64,000 nt of DNA from Thiocystis violascens DSM 198 (GTDB taxonomy: Bacteria > Pseudomonadota > Gammaproteobacteria > Chromatiales > Chromatiaceae), in assembly GCF_000227745.2 (NCBI RefSeq), contig NC_018012.1, positions 186,001 to 250,000 of the forward strand, written 5' to 3'. The position numbers and the translations under genes are program-made. How positions within the stretch are numbered: position 1 is the first letter of the stretch; the number at the start of each line of letters is the position of its first letter. The notes below the pieces were generated by a model. That model saw nothing but the letters and a program-made list of their open reading frames with translations, was not told the DNA's origin and did not search any database. Of the stretch, positions 32,759 to 40,208 are shown in pieces.

Positions 32759-33276
32759 ACCCCGATCCGCTGACCGATCTGCGCGATTGGCATCTGCCCG
32801 ATCCGGTGTCCTGGTGGCCGCCCGCACCCGGCTGGTGGCTGCTGGCCGGGCTGCTTCTGGTGGGTCTTTGGTTTGCGATGCGCGGCGGGCGCGGCTGGCG
32901 TCGGCAGGGTTCCAGTACGCAAGCCGCGCTCCGGCAACTCGACGGACTCGGGAAGGCGCTGGCGCGCGACGGTGATCGACGCCGCTTCGTCGTGGGTGTC
33001 TCTCAACTGCTGCGCCGTGTGGCGCTGGTCCGGTATCCGCGCGAACAGGTCGCCGGGCTCAGTGGGGAGGCTTGGCTTGCCTTTCTGGATGCGACCGGAG
33101 GTGGCGGCGGCTTTGCGCGCGGCGCGGGTCGGGTACTCGCCGAGTCGGCCTATCGCCCGGACGCCTTCCCGGACCACGAGTCCGAGGGGGCGTTCGATCC
33201 CGAACGACTGAGCAGGCTCGCCGCCGACTGGATTCGCGCTCGGGCCAATCCAGGGATGCGCGGCAAGACGCTTTGA
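32755..33276 (+). CDS. DUF4381 membrane protein
   Basis: 173 aa, overlapping the DUF58 gene by four bases. It begins DPLTDLRDWHLPDPVSWWPPAPGWWLL, the standard DUF4381 opening, with one membrane helix at about 26-43 and a cytoplasmic helical part (RRFVVGVSQLLRRVAL). In complete moxR operons VWA/TPR (BatA/BatB-like) genes follow; here the next gene is convergent, so the operon is short. Confidence 0.9.
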   Translation: MNPDPLTDLRDWHLPDPVSWWPPAPGWWLLAGLLLVGLWFAMRGGRGWRRQGSSTQAALRQLDGLGKALARDGDRRRFVVGVSQLLRRVALVRYPREQVAGLSGEAWLAFLDATGGGGGFARGAGRVLAESAYRPDAFPDHESEGAFDPERLSRLAADWIRARANPGMRGKTL

Positions 33277-33342
33277 AAAACCTCATGATTCGCCGCTGTG
33301 CCTGAGCGTATGGACATGCCGAGACCATGCAATGGCAGCGGA

Positions 33343-34332
33343 TCACTCCATCCGCACCAGAATCCGCCCATGTGTCCGGCCGGCGAGCATTCGCGCGAAG
33401 ACCTCGGACAGACCTTCGAGATCGATTGTCTCGGTCACCATGGTTTCAAGTCGGGCCGGGCGCCAGTCGCTCGCCAGATGCCGCCAGAGTTCGGCGCGGA
33501 GCGGGGAGGGGATGTCGACCGAGTTGCAACCGAGCAGACTCACGCCGCGCAGGATGAATGGCATGACGCTGGCGTGAAGTTCATGGCCGCCGGCGAGTCC
33601 GATGGCGGCGATGTTGCCGCCGGGCGCCATGGTGCGGGTGATTTGGGCCAGCAGGTCGCCGCCGACCGTGTCGATTGCGCCGCCCCATTGCGCCTTTTCC
33701 AGCGGGCGCTTGGCCTCGGCCAGCGCCTCGCGGTCGAGGACGCGGTTGGCGCCGAGACCTCGCAGCCAGCCATGCAGGGCGGGTTTGCCTGAGATGGCGA
33801 CGACCTCGTAACCGAGCCGGGCGAAGAGGGCGATGGCCATCGAACCGACCCCACCGCTAGCCCCAGTGATCAGAATCGGACCCAGTTCCGGGCGCTGACC
33901 GTTGGTCAGCATGCGGTGCGCGGCCAGTGCCGCCGTGAAGCCGGCGGTGCCCAGGATCATGGCCGAGGCGGCATCGAGTCCGTCCGGGAGCGGCAACAGC
34001 CAGTCGCCGGGGACGCAGAGGATCTCGGCATAACCGCCGTCATGATCGAAACTCATGCCCCAGCCGGTGGCGATCACGGCATCGCCGGGTTGAAAATCGG
34101 GGTGATTGGAACGCTCGACCCGCCCGGCGGCGTCGATCCCGCCGACCAGCGGAAAGGTTCGCAGAATCTTGCCCTGGCCGGTGCCCGCGAGTGCGTCCTT
34201 GTAGTTGACGCTGGAGTGACTGACCCGGATCAGTACCTCGCCAGCGGCTGGTTCGGGTTGGGTCAGGGTTTCGATTCCGGCGTGATGACCCCGGTCGTCG
34301 CGATGGATACGGAAAGCGGAATAGCGTTTCAC
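33343..34332 (-). CDS. acuI: AcuI/YhdH-type NADPH-dependent acrylyl-CoA/quinone reductase
   Basis: 329 aa of the medium-chain dehydrogenase/reductase superfamily without structural zinc. Features: VNYKDALAGTGQGKILR near residue 43, as in AcuI/YhdH, the NADPH-binding GASGGVGSMAIALFARLG near 160, and the end GRILVRME. AcuI reduces acryloyl-CoA to propionyl-CoA. The start overlaps the stop of the heme oxygenase gene (ATGA), so the two are coupled. Confidence 0.9.
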   Translation of the reverse strand: MKRYSAFRIHRDDRGHHAGIETLTQPEPAAGEVLIRVSHSSVNYKDALAGTGQGKILRTFPLVGGIDAAGRVERSNHPDFQPGDAVIATGWGMSFDHDGGYAEILCVPGDWLLPLPDGLDAASAMILGTAGFTAALAAHRMLTNGQRPELGPILITGASGGVGSMAIALFARLGYEVVAISGKPALHGWLRGLGANRVLDREALAEAKRPLEKAQWGGAIDTVGGDLLAQITRTMAPGGNIAAIGLAGGHELHASVMPFILRGVSLLGCNSVDIPSPLRAELWRHLASDWRPARLETMVTETIDLEGLSEVFARMLAGRTHGRILVRME

Positions 34333-34973
34333 GGTTTCGATGCCTGCTCCAGTCGACGGTAAATGTCCTGAAAGGCGACAAGTGCGCCGGCGATCACCGC
34401 CTCTGGCAGCAGTGTCCCGTCGGCGCAGAGTTCATCCAGCGCGCCGGAAAAACGCTTCCAGGCCGCGGACGTCTGCTCGCCATGGAAGTCGAGAAAGGAC
34501 GCTGCGCCAAGTCCATCCCCCAGGACTCGACGTAAATGTCTGGCGATGGTCCGTCCGCCCAATGTTGCGCCTTCCAGAACATAGAGGCCGCCGACGAGTG
34601 CGCTTGTGCTTCGCGTCTTGATAACGTTCGGCGTTTGTGGATCCGGCTCGACGATCGCCGTCGGCGCCGGATCTCCCTGCTCTTCCAGATCGCGGAGCAA
34701 CGCGGGCAGCTTGGGGCGGACCCCTAAACGCTCGCGCACCGCATCGTCAAGGCCATTGTAAAAGGGCGCTTCCACGCGGGCATAAAGGATGGCGAGGGTC
34801 TGAAGATAGCGTCGGTAGTCGTCGCGGGTGACCGACGACGAGGTCAGGCGGAGCATGATGGGCAATTGTTCGACGGTCGCGTGCGTCTCGGCGGTCGCCT
34901 GGCGCAGGGTCGCGGTCAGATTCGTTCTGGATGCGGGGGAAGGAAGAGGATTCGGTGGGTCGGGATGGTGCAT
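34329..34973 (-). CDS. Heme oxygenase (biliverdin-producing)
   Basis: 214 aa. The opening LTATLRQATAETHATVEQLP carries the candidate proximal His31, and LYVLEGATLGGRTIARHL is the helix over the heme with the GxxxG-type flexible turn. The enzyme would open heme to biliverdin, iron and CO. No phytochrome gene is visible in the window, so the chromophore could be used elsewhere or the function may be iron release. Upstream gene of a two-gene coupled operon with the AcuI-like reductase. Confidence 0.9.
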   Translation of the reverse strand: MHHPDPPNPLPSPASRTNLTATLRQATAETHATVEQLPIMLRLTSSSVTRDDYRRYLQTLAILYARVEAPFYNGLDDAVRERLGVRPKLPALLRDLEEQGDPAPTAIVEPDPQTPNVIKTRSTSALVGGLYVLEGATLGGRTIARHLRRVLGDGLGAASFLDFHGEQTSAAWKRFSGALDELCADGTLLPEAVIAGALVAFQDIYRRLEQASKP

Positions 34974-35365
34974 TTGCCTCTCCGGATCAATGATTGCTGG
35001 CGCATTTTAGCACTGTGGGCTGGCCGGGAATCGTCTGCGGCCGCCATGATGCCTGGATCTGTGCATGATATGAACATCGCGCATGGCCGCACGGCGATCC
35101 TAGGGACAACGCTCCGTGAGGCGCCCCGTTTTTCTGCAATCAACTGATTATAAGAACAATAATTTAATTATAATCATCGCCGATGGTTCTTATCGAAACA
35201 GACGATCCCTTTTGACTGCCCTGATGTCTTGTGCAAAGGCCAAGTCTTACCTAGAGTTCATGAAACTTTTGTCGCGGCCCAGCCTCGAAAACCACGCCGA
35301 AAGTGCTGGCAAATTTCCTACTTTATTGCTAGGCTTTTTCAAAGACACAACTCAGGTATTGGATC
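34974..35365. promoter_or_regulatory. Divergent control region of heme oxygenase and rpoH
   Basis: 392 bases between the divergent genes. It contains an AT-rich block with nested inverted repeats: GATTATAA (35146-35153) with TTATAATC (35168-35175), and ATAAGAAC (35150-35157) with GTTCTTAT (35186-35193). A TTGACT at 35212 could be a -35 box of rpoH, but no convincing -10 follows. The role of the repeats is not known: operator or leader structure. Confidence 0.5.
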
Positions 35366-36205
35366 ATGGCTAAAGATTTCTCTCTAATGCCGACAGGCAC
35401 GATCGAGTCCTATATCAGCAGCGCGTATCAGATTCCGGTCCTGACTCCGGAAGAGGAAAAGTCGCTGGCGATGCAGCTGCGCGACCATGGCGACATGGCC
35501 GCGGCGCGGCGCCTGGTCACCTCCCACTTGAGATTCGTGATTCGCATTGCGCGCGGCTATCTTGGTTATGGGCTCCCGCTGCCGGATCTGATTCAGGAAG
35601 GCACCGTGGGTCTGATCAAGGCGGTGCGCCGCTTCGAGCCCGACATGGGCGTGCGCCTGGTGTCCTTCGCCGTGCACTGGATCCGCGCCGAAATCCACGA
35701 GTACATCCTACGCAACTGGCGGATCGTGAAGGTCGCGACCACCAAGGCACAGCGGAAGCTGTTTTTTAATCTGCGCAGTTCCAAAAAGCGTCTTGGCTGG
35801 TTTACCCGGCAGGAAGTGGAGGACGTGGCGGCGGATCTCGGCGTCAAGCCGGAAACCGTCCTGCAAATGGAATCGCGTCTGTCGAACCAGGATCTGTCCT
35901 TCGACGGTCTGGAAGACGACGACGACGATTCCCCCACGGCACCCTCGACCTATCTGCCCGATACGCGCATGGAACCGGCAAAAATGCTGGAACTGGAGGA
36001 TACGGATCGCAATCGGCGCGAACGACTCTATGCCGCGCTTCAGGGCCTGGACGAGCGCAGCAAGACCATTCTGCATGAGCGCTGGCTGTCGGAAAAAAAG
36101 CAGACGCTTCACGAGTTGGCCGAACAGTTCGGGGTTTCCGCCGAACGGATTCGACAGATCGAGAAGAACGCCATGAAAAAGATGCGCTTGCAATTGGAGG
36201 TCTAG
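35366..36205 (+). CDS. rpoH: RNA polymerase heat-shock sigma factor RpoH
   Basis: 279 aa. Region 2 reads LVTSHLRFVIRIARGYLGYGLPLPDLIQEG and FAVHWIRAEIHEYILRNWRIVK. The RpoH box QRKLFFNLR near residue 131, unique to sigma-32, is present. Region 4 (LHELAEQFGVSAERIRQIEK) carries the -35 recognition helix. It directs transcription of chaperone and protease genes on heat and other stress. Confidence 0.97.
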   Translation: MAKDFSLMPTGTIESYISSAYQIPVLTPEEEKSLAMQLRDHGDMAAARRLVTSHLRFVIRIARGYLGYGLPLPDLIQEGTVGLIKAVRRFEPDMGVRLVSFAVHWIRAEIHEYILRNWRIVKVATTKAQRKLFFNLRSSKKRLGWFTRQEVEDVAADLGVKPETVLQMESRLSNQDLSFDGLEDDDDDSPTAPSTYLPDTRMEPAKMLELEDTDRNRRERLYAALQGLDERSKTILHERWLSEKKQTLHELAEQFGVSAERIRQIEKNAMKKMRLQLEV

Positions 36206-36252
36206 CAACCGCATGCTTGCGTCAAATTGGCACGGATAGAAGCAAATCCGCG

Positions 36253-37479
36253 ATGAGCGAAATCGTCCTGATCAATGTGACGGGCGAGGATCGGCCGGGC
36301 ATTACCGCCGCCTTGACCGAGATCCTCGCCCGTTATCGCATCCCCATCCTCGATATCGGCCAGTCGACCATTCACAATGCCCTGACGCTGGGACTGCTCG
36401 TTGAACTGCCGCGCGACGGCAGCGCCTGTCCGGTCTTTAAGGATCTGCTGTTTCGCGCGCATGGTCTGGGGCTCGACATTCGTTTCACGCCCATCGACGC
36501 CGACGACTACGAGGCATGGGTGCATGAACAGGGTCAGCCGCGGCACATCATCACGCTGCTCGGTCGCCAGATCGATGCCGAACACCTGGCGCAAGTCTCT
36601 GCCGTTGTCGCCGAGCGGGGGCTCAATGTCGACCATATCGTGAGACTGACCGGACGCATCTCGCGTCGCGATCGACACCCGCATCCGCTGGCGTCGGTCG
36701 AACTCTCGGTGCGGGGCGCGGTCGAGGATCTCTCCGATCTGCATGGCGCCCTCCTGGCGCTGGGTCAGGTCATGGATGTCGATGTGTCCGTGCAGGAAGA
36801 CGACATCTTCCGGCGGAATCGTCGTCTCGTCTGTTTCGATATGGATTCGACCCTGATCCAGACCGAGGTGATCGACGAACTTGCCGTCGTGGCCGGCGTT
36901 GGCGCCGAGGTGGCGGCCATCACCGAGGCGGCCATGCGCGGCGAACTGGACTTTCAGGAGAGCTTCCGTCGTCGCATGGCCCTGCTCAAGGGGCTGGACG
37001 AATCCGTGCTGGCCGGGATCGCCGAGCGGCTGCCGATCACCGATGGGGCCGACAGACTGATCGCGACACTCAAGCGGCTGGGCTACAAAATCGCCATCCT
37101 GTCTGGCGGTTTCACCTATTTCGCCGAGCATCTGCAGCGTCGTTTCGGGATCGACGATGTCTTCGCCAATCGCCTGGAATTTCGCGACGGCAAACTGACG
37201 GGCGAGGTGTCGGGCGAGATCGTCGACGGCGCGCGCAAGGCCGCCCTGTTGCGCGAACTCGCCGCTCGCGAGGGGATCCGCTTGGAGCAGGTCATCGCTG
37301 TCGGCGATGGCGCCAACGATTTGCCCATGCTCTCCATCGCCGGACTCGGCATCGCCTTCCACGCCAAGCCCATCGTCACGCGCCAGGCCAGGCACTCCAT
37401 CGCCACGGTCGGGCTCGATGGCATCCTCTATCTGCTTGGGATGCGCGACCGAGATGTCGCAATGCTGGTTGAAACCTAA
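36253..37479 (+). CDS. serB: Phosphoserine phosphatase with two N-terminal ACT domains
   Basis: 408 aa from ATG 36253; the frame opens earlier at 36217 but without an SD. Residues 1-175 form ACT domains (VLINVTGEDRPGITAALTEIL). The HAD catalytic part has motif I CFDMDSTLIQTE near residue 195, motif II SGGFTYFAEHL and motif IV GDGANDLPML. It makes L-serine from phosphoserine. Follows rpoH by 47 bases, same strand. Confidence 0.95.
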   Translation: MSEIVLINVTGEDRPGITAALTEILARYRIPILDIGQSTIHNALTLGLLVELPRDGSACPVFKDLLFRAHGLGLDIRFTPIDADDYEAWVHEQGQPRHIITLLGRQIDAEHLAQVSAVVAERGLNVDHIVRLTGRISRRDRHPHPLASVELSVRGAVEDLSDLHGALLALGQVMDVDVSVQEDDIFRRNRRLVCFDMDSTLIQTEVIDELAVVAGVGAEVAAITEAAMRGELDFQESFRRRMALLKGLDESVLAGIAERLPITDGADRLIATLKRLGYKIAILSGGFTYFAEHLQRRFGIDDVFANRLEFRDGKLTGEVSGEIVDGARKAALLRELAAREGIRLEQVIAVGDGANDLPMLSIAGLGIAFHAKPIVTRQARHSIATVGLDGILYLLGMRDRDVAMLVET

Positions 37480-37690
37480 CACGCACCGAGCGGCCAGCGG
37501 TTTCTGGCGGATGCCGGCTCAACACCCTCTCCATCGGTCGCAACGATCATCCTGATCGATCATCGGAATTTGCCAGAAACACTTATTTTCACTACGGTTG
37601 GAAATGCCAATCCGGCAATCCGCCTGAGCCGCCGACATGGATGCTCAGGAATCGCGCCTCGCCACTTGCACTCATTGGGAGAGTTCTCTG

Positions 37691-38734
37691 ATGTCGAAAT
37701 CCATCCTTCTGCTTGCCGCGCTGGCGGCCGTCGCCGCCTCGTCAGTCGCGGCGACCGATCAGGAATTGCGCGCCAAGGCCGCCGCGGTCGGTTTGCAGGC
37801 GTTGCCTTATGGCCCCCAGCAACCGAACGATAACGCCATGACCCGCGAGAAGATCGAGCTTGGCAAGATGCTGTTTTTCGATCCGCGTCTGTCGGCCAGC
37901 GGGGTGATCAGCTGCAATACCTGTCATAACCTGGGCACCGGCGGTGACGATAATCTCCCGACCTCGGTCGGGCATGGCTGGCAAAAGGGTCCGCGCAACT
38001 CGCCGACTGTCTTCAATGCGGTCTTCAATAATGCTCAGTTCTGGGACGGGCGCGCCGAGGATCTGAAGGCTCAGGCCAAGGGGCCGGTCCAGGCGGGCGT
38101 CGAAATGGCCAACAATCCCGAACAGGTTGTCGCGACCCTGAAGAGCATGCCGGACTACGTCGAGCGCTTCGGACGCGCCTTCCCCGGCGAAGCGGATCCT
38201 GTCACCTTCGACAACATGGCCAAGGCCATCGAGGCTTTCGAGGTGACGTTGGTAACGCCGGCTTCGCCCTTCGATCAGTTTATTGAAGGCAATGACGCGG
38301 CCATGACGACAGAACAAAAGGAGGGGCTCAACCTCTTTGTCGAACGCGGCTGTACTGCTTGTCACAGTGGCGTCAACGTTGGCGGCGAGAACTATTTTCC
38401 CTTTGGCCTGATCAAGCGGCCCGGTGCGGATATCCTGCCCCCGGGGGATAAGGGTCGCTTCCAGGTCACCAACTCCGTCTCCGACGAATACGTTTTCCGT
38501 GCCGCGCCCTTGCGCAACATCGCCCTGACCGCGCCTTACTTCCATTCCGGGCAGGTCTGGGATCTCAAGCAGGCGGTGGCTGTGATGGGCACGGCGCAGC
38601 TTGGGACCGAAATCAGCGATGAGGAGGCGGGCAAGATCGTCGCCTTCCTGGAATCGCTGACGGGCGAACTGCCCAAGGTGGAATATCCGATCCTACCGAT
38701 GGAAACCGCCGAGACGCCCCGCCCGCAGTTCTGA
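37691..38734 (+). CDS. Di-heme cytochrome c peroxidase (MauG/CcpA family)
   Basis: 347 aa. Signal peptide residues 1-21 (LLLAALAAVAASSVAA). The first heme motif is CNTCH at 75-79 and the second CTACH near 221, the standard bacterial cytochrome c peroxidase spacing. KIELGKMLFFDPRLS and APYFHSGQVWDLKQAV are family signatures. It would reduce H2O2 in the periplasm. GGGAGAG before the ATG is a good SD. Convergent with the V-type ATPase B gene. Confidence 0.95.
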   Translation: MSKSILLLAALAAVAASSVAATDQELRAKAAAVGLQALPYGPQQPNDNAMTREKIELGKMLFFDPRLSASGVISCNTCHNLGTGGDDNLPTSVGHGWQKGPRNSPTVFNAVFNNAQFWDGRAEDLKAQAKGPVQAGVEMANNPEQVVATLKSMPDYVERFGRAFPGEADPVTFDNMAKAIEAFEVTLVTPASPFDQFIEGNDAAMTTEQKEGLNLFVERGCTACHSGVNVGGENYFPFGLIKRPGADILPPGDKGRFQVTNSVSDEYVFRAAPLRNIALTAPYFHSGQVWDLKQAVAVMGTAQLGTEISDEEAGKIVAFLESLTGELPKVEYPILPMETAETPRPQF

Positions 38735-38749
38735 TCGATCCCGGTTTGT

Positions 38750-38765
38750 GGGGGGCTTGCCCCCC
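38750..38765. terminator. Hairpin between convergent genes
   Basis: GGGGGG-CTTG-CCCCCC stem between the peroxidase and the V-type ATPase B genes; followed by TTTG rather than a clear T-tract on the plus strand, so termination is likely but weak. Confidence 0.5.
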
Positions 38766-38794
38766 TTTGAAAAAGCCTTCGACCGCTTCGTCGG

Positions 38795-40159
38795 CTAGGC
38801 CGCCATTTCCGATCCTTCGGGATCGAGTGTCGGAAAGTATTTATCGATCAACGCCTTTTTCATCAGCAGCGTCTCGTGATCGAAGCACTCGGCCAGGGTC
38901 TGCCAGCAGAGATCCAGCGCCTTTTCGAGCGGTAGACTGATCTCGATGCTCATGAAGCGCTCGCGGAACAGCCGTCCGAACTTGAGCAGTTGGTGATCGA
39001 ACTCGGACAACTCGAAGGCCATCGCCTGTTTCTGTTCGGCATCCCGGGCGCTGGAATAGAAGCGGATCATGGTGTTCATGATCTGGCCGTGGTCCTCGCG
39101 GGTGACCTTGCCGATCACATGCTGTTTCAGGCGCGATAGCGAACCGAAGGGGTCCAACTCGCCATTGTGCAGATAGAACTGACCCTCGGTGATATAGCCG
39201 GTGTTGTCCGGGACCGGATGGGTGACGTCGTCGCCGGGCATGGTGGTCACTGTGAGGATGGTCAGCGAGCCGCCATCTTTATAGTCGGCGGCCTTCTCGT
39301 AGCGGCGCGCCAGTTGCGAATAGAGATCGCCCATGTAGCCGCGGTTGGAAGGCACGGCCTCCATGGCTATGCCGACTTCTTTCATCGCGTCGGCGTAGGC
39401 GGTCATGTCGGTGAGCAGCACCAGCACCCGCTTACCTTCCTCGACCGCGAACTTCTCGGCCACCGCGAGCGCCATGTCTGGTACCAGCAGACGTTCGACC
39501 ACCGGATCGGAGGCCAGGTTGACGAACATCACGGTACGGGCGAAGACGCCGGCGTCCTCGAAGCGGCGCAGAAAAAAATGATAGTCGTCGAAAATCAGTC
39601 CCAGCCCGCCGAAGACGACGATGTCCGCATCGGCCTGAATGCCGATGCGCGCCAGCAGTTGGTTGTAAGGTTCGCCGGCGACCGAGAAGATCGGGATCTT
39701 CTGACTCTCCACCAGCGAGTTGAAGATGTCGATCATGGGCACGTCGGTGCGGATCATTTTGGAGGCAAGCAGCCGACGCGCCGGATTGACCGAGGGACCG
39801 CCGATCGGGAGCTTGGGATCCTGCGACAGGTCGGGTCCGGTATCCAGCGGCTCGCCATCGCCACGAAACACGCGACCAAGAATATTCGACGAGTAGGTGA
39901 CCCGCATCGGATGCCCGAGGAAGCGCACCGAAGCCTCGGTTGAGAGACCCTTGGTCCCGGCGAAGACTTGCAGGGAGACCATGTCGCGATCCAACTTGAT
40001 CGCGCGCGCGAGCGACGTGAAGCCGCCGGGATCCTCCACCAGCGCCAGATCGTCGAACGCGACTCGCATCCGCGCGTTCGCCGAGGGCGGTACGCGAACC
40101 TTCAGAATGTCCCCGACGATTTCCAGTACCTTGGAGTAGCGGGCTAGGGTTTGAGTCAA
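38795..40159 (-). CDS. V/A-type ATP synthase subunit B (orphan)
   Basis: 454 aa from a TTG at 40159-40157 preceded by GAGG; the frame before it is not conserved-looking. The sequence is a non-catalytic V-type B subunit: GRVFRGDGEPLDTGPDL, PIFSVAGEPYNQLLARIG replacing a P-loop (no GKT), VLLTDMTAYADAMKEV, RRYEKAADYKDGGSLTIL and PDNTGYITEGQF. None of subunits A, C, D, E, I or K is in the window: the adjacent genes are a FimX-like protein and a peroxidase. It therefore either works with subunits encoded elsewhere or has a second role. Confidence 0.92.
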   Translation of the reverse strand: MTQTLARYSKVLEIVGDILKVRVPPSANARMRVAFDDLALVEDPGGFTSLARAIKLDRDMVSLQVFAGTKGLSTEASVRFLGHPMRVTYSSNILGRVFRGDGEPLDTGPDLSQDPKLPIGGPSVNPARRLLASKMIRTDVPMIDIFNSLVESQKIPIFSVAGEPYNQLLARIGIQADADIVVFGGLGLIFDDYHFFLRRFEDAGVFARTVMFVNLASDPVVERLLVPDMALAVAEKFAVEEGKRVLVLLTDMTAYADAMKEVGIAMEAVPSNRGYMGDLYSQLARRYEKAADYKDGGSLTILTVTTMPGDDVTHPVPDNTGYITEGQFYLHNGELDPFGSLSRLKQHVIGKVTREDHGQIMNTMIRFYSSARDAEQKQAMAFELSEFDHQLLKFGRLFRERFMSIEISLPLEKALDLCWQTLAECFDHETLLMKKALIDKYFPTLDPEGSEMAA

Positions 40160-40208
40160 GGCGCGATACCTCGGGTGGACGGGCGGAAGGCAGTGGCATG
40201 CCGGACGT

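Noticed and set aside
35116-35373. Plus-strand frame overlapping the rpoH leader
   Set aside because: AT-rich leader with inverted repeats; no SD and no similarity.
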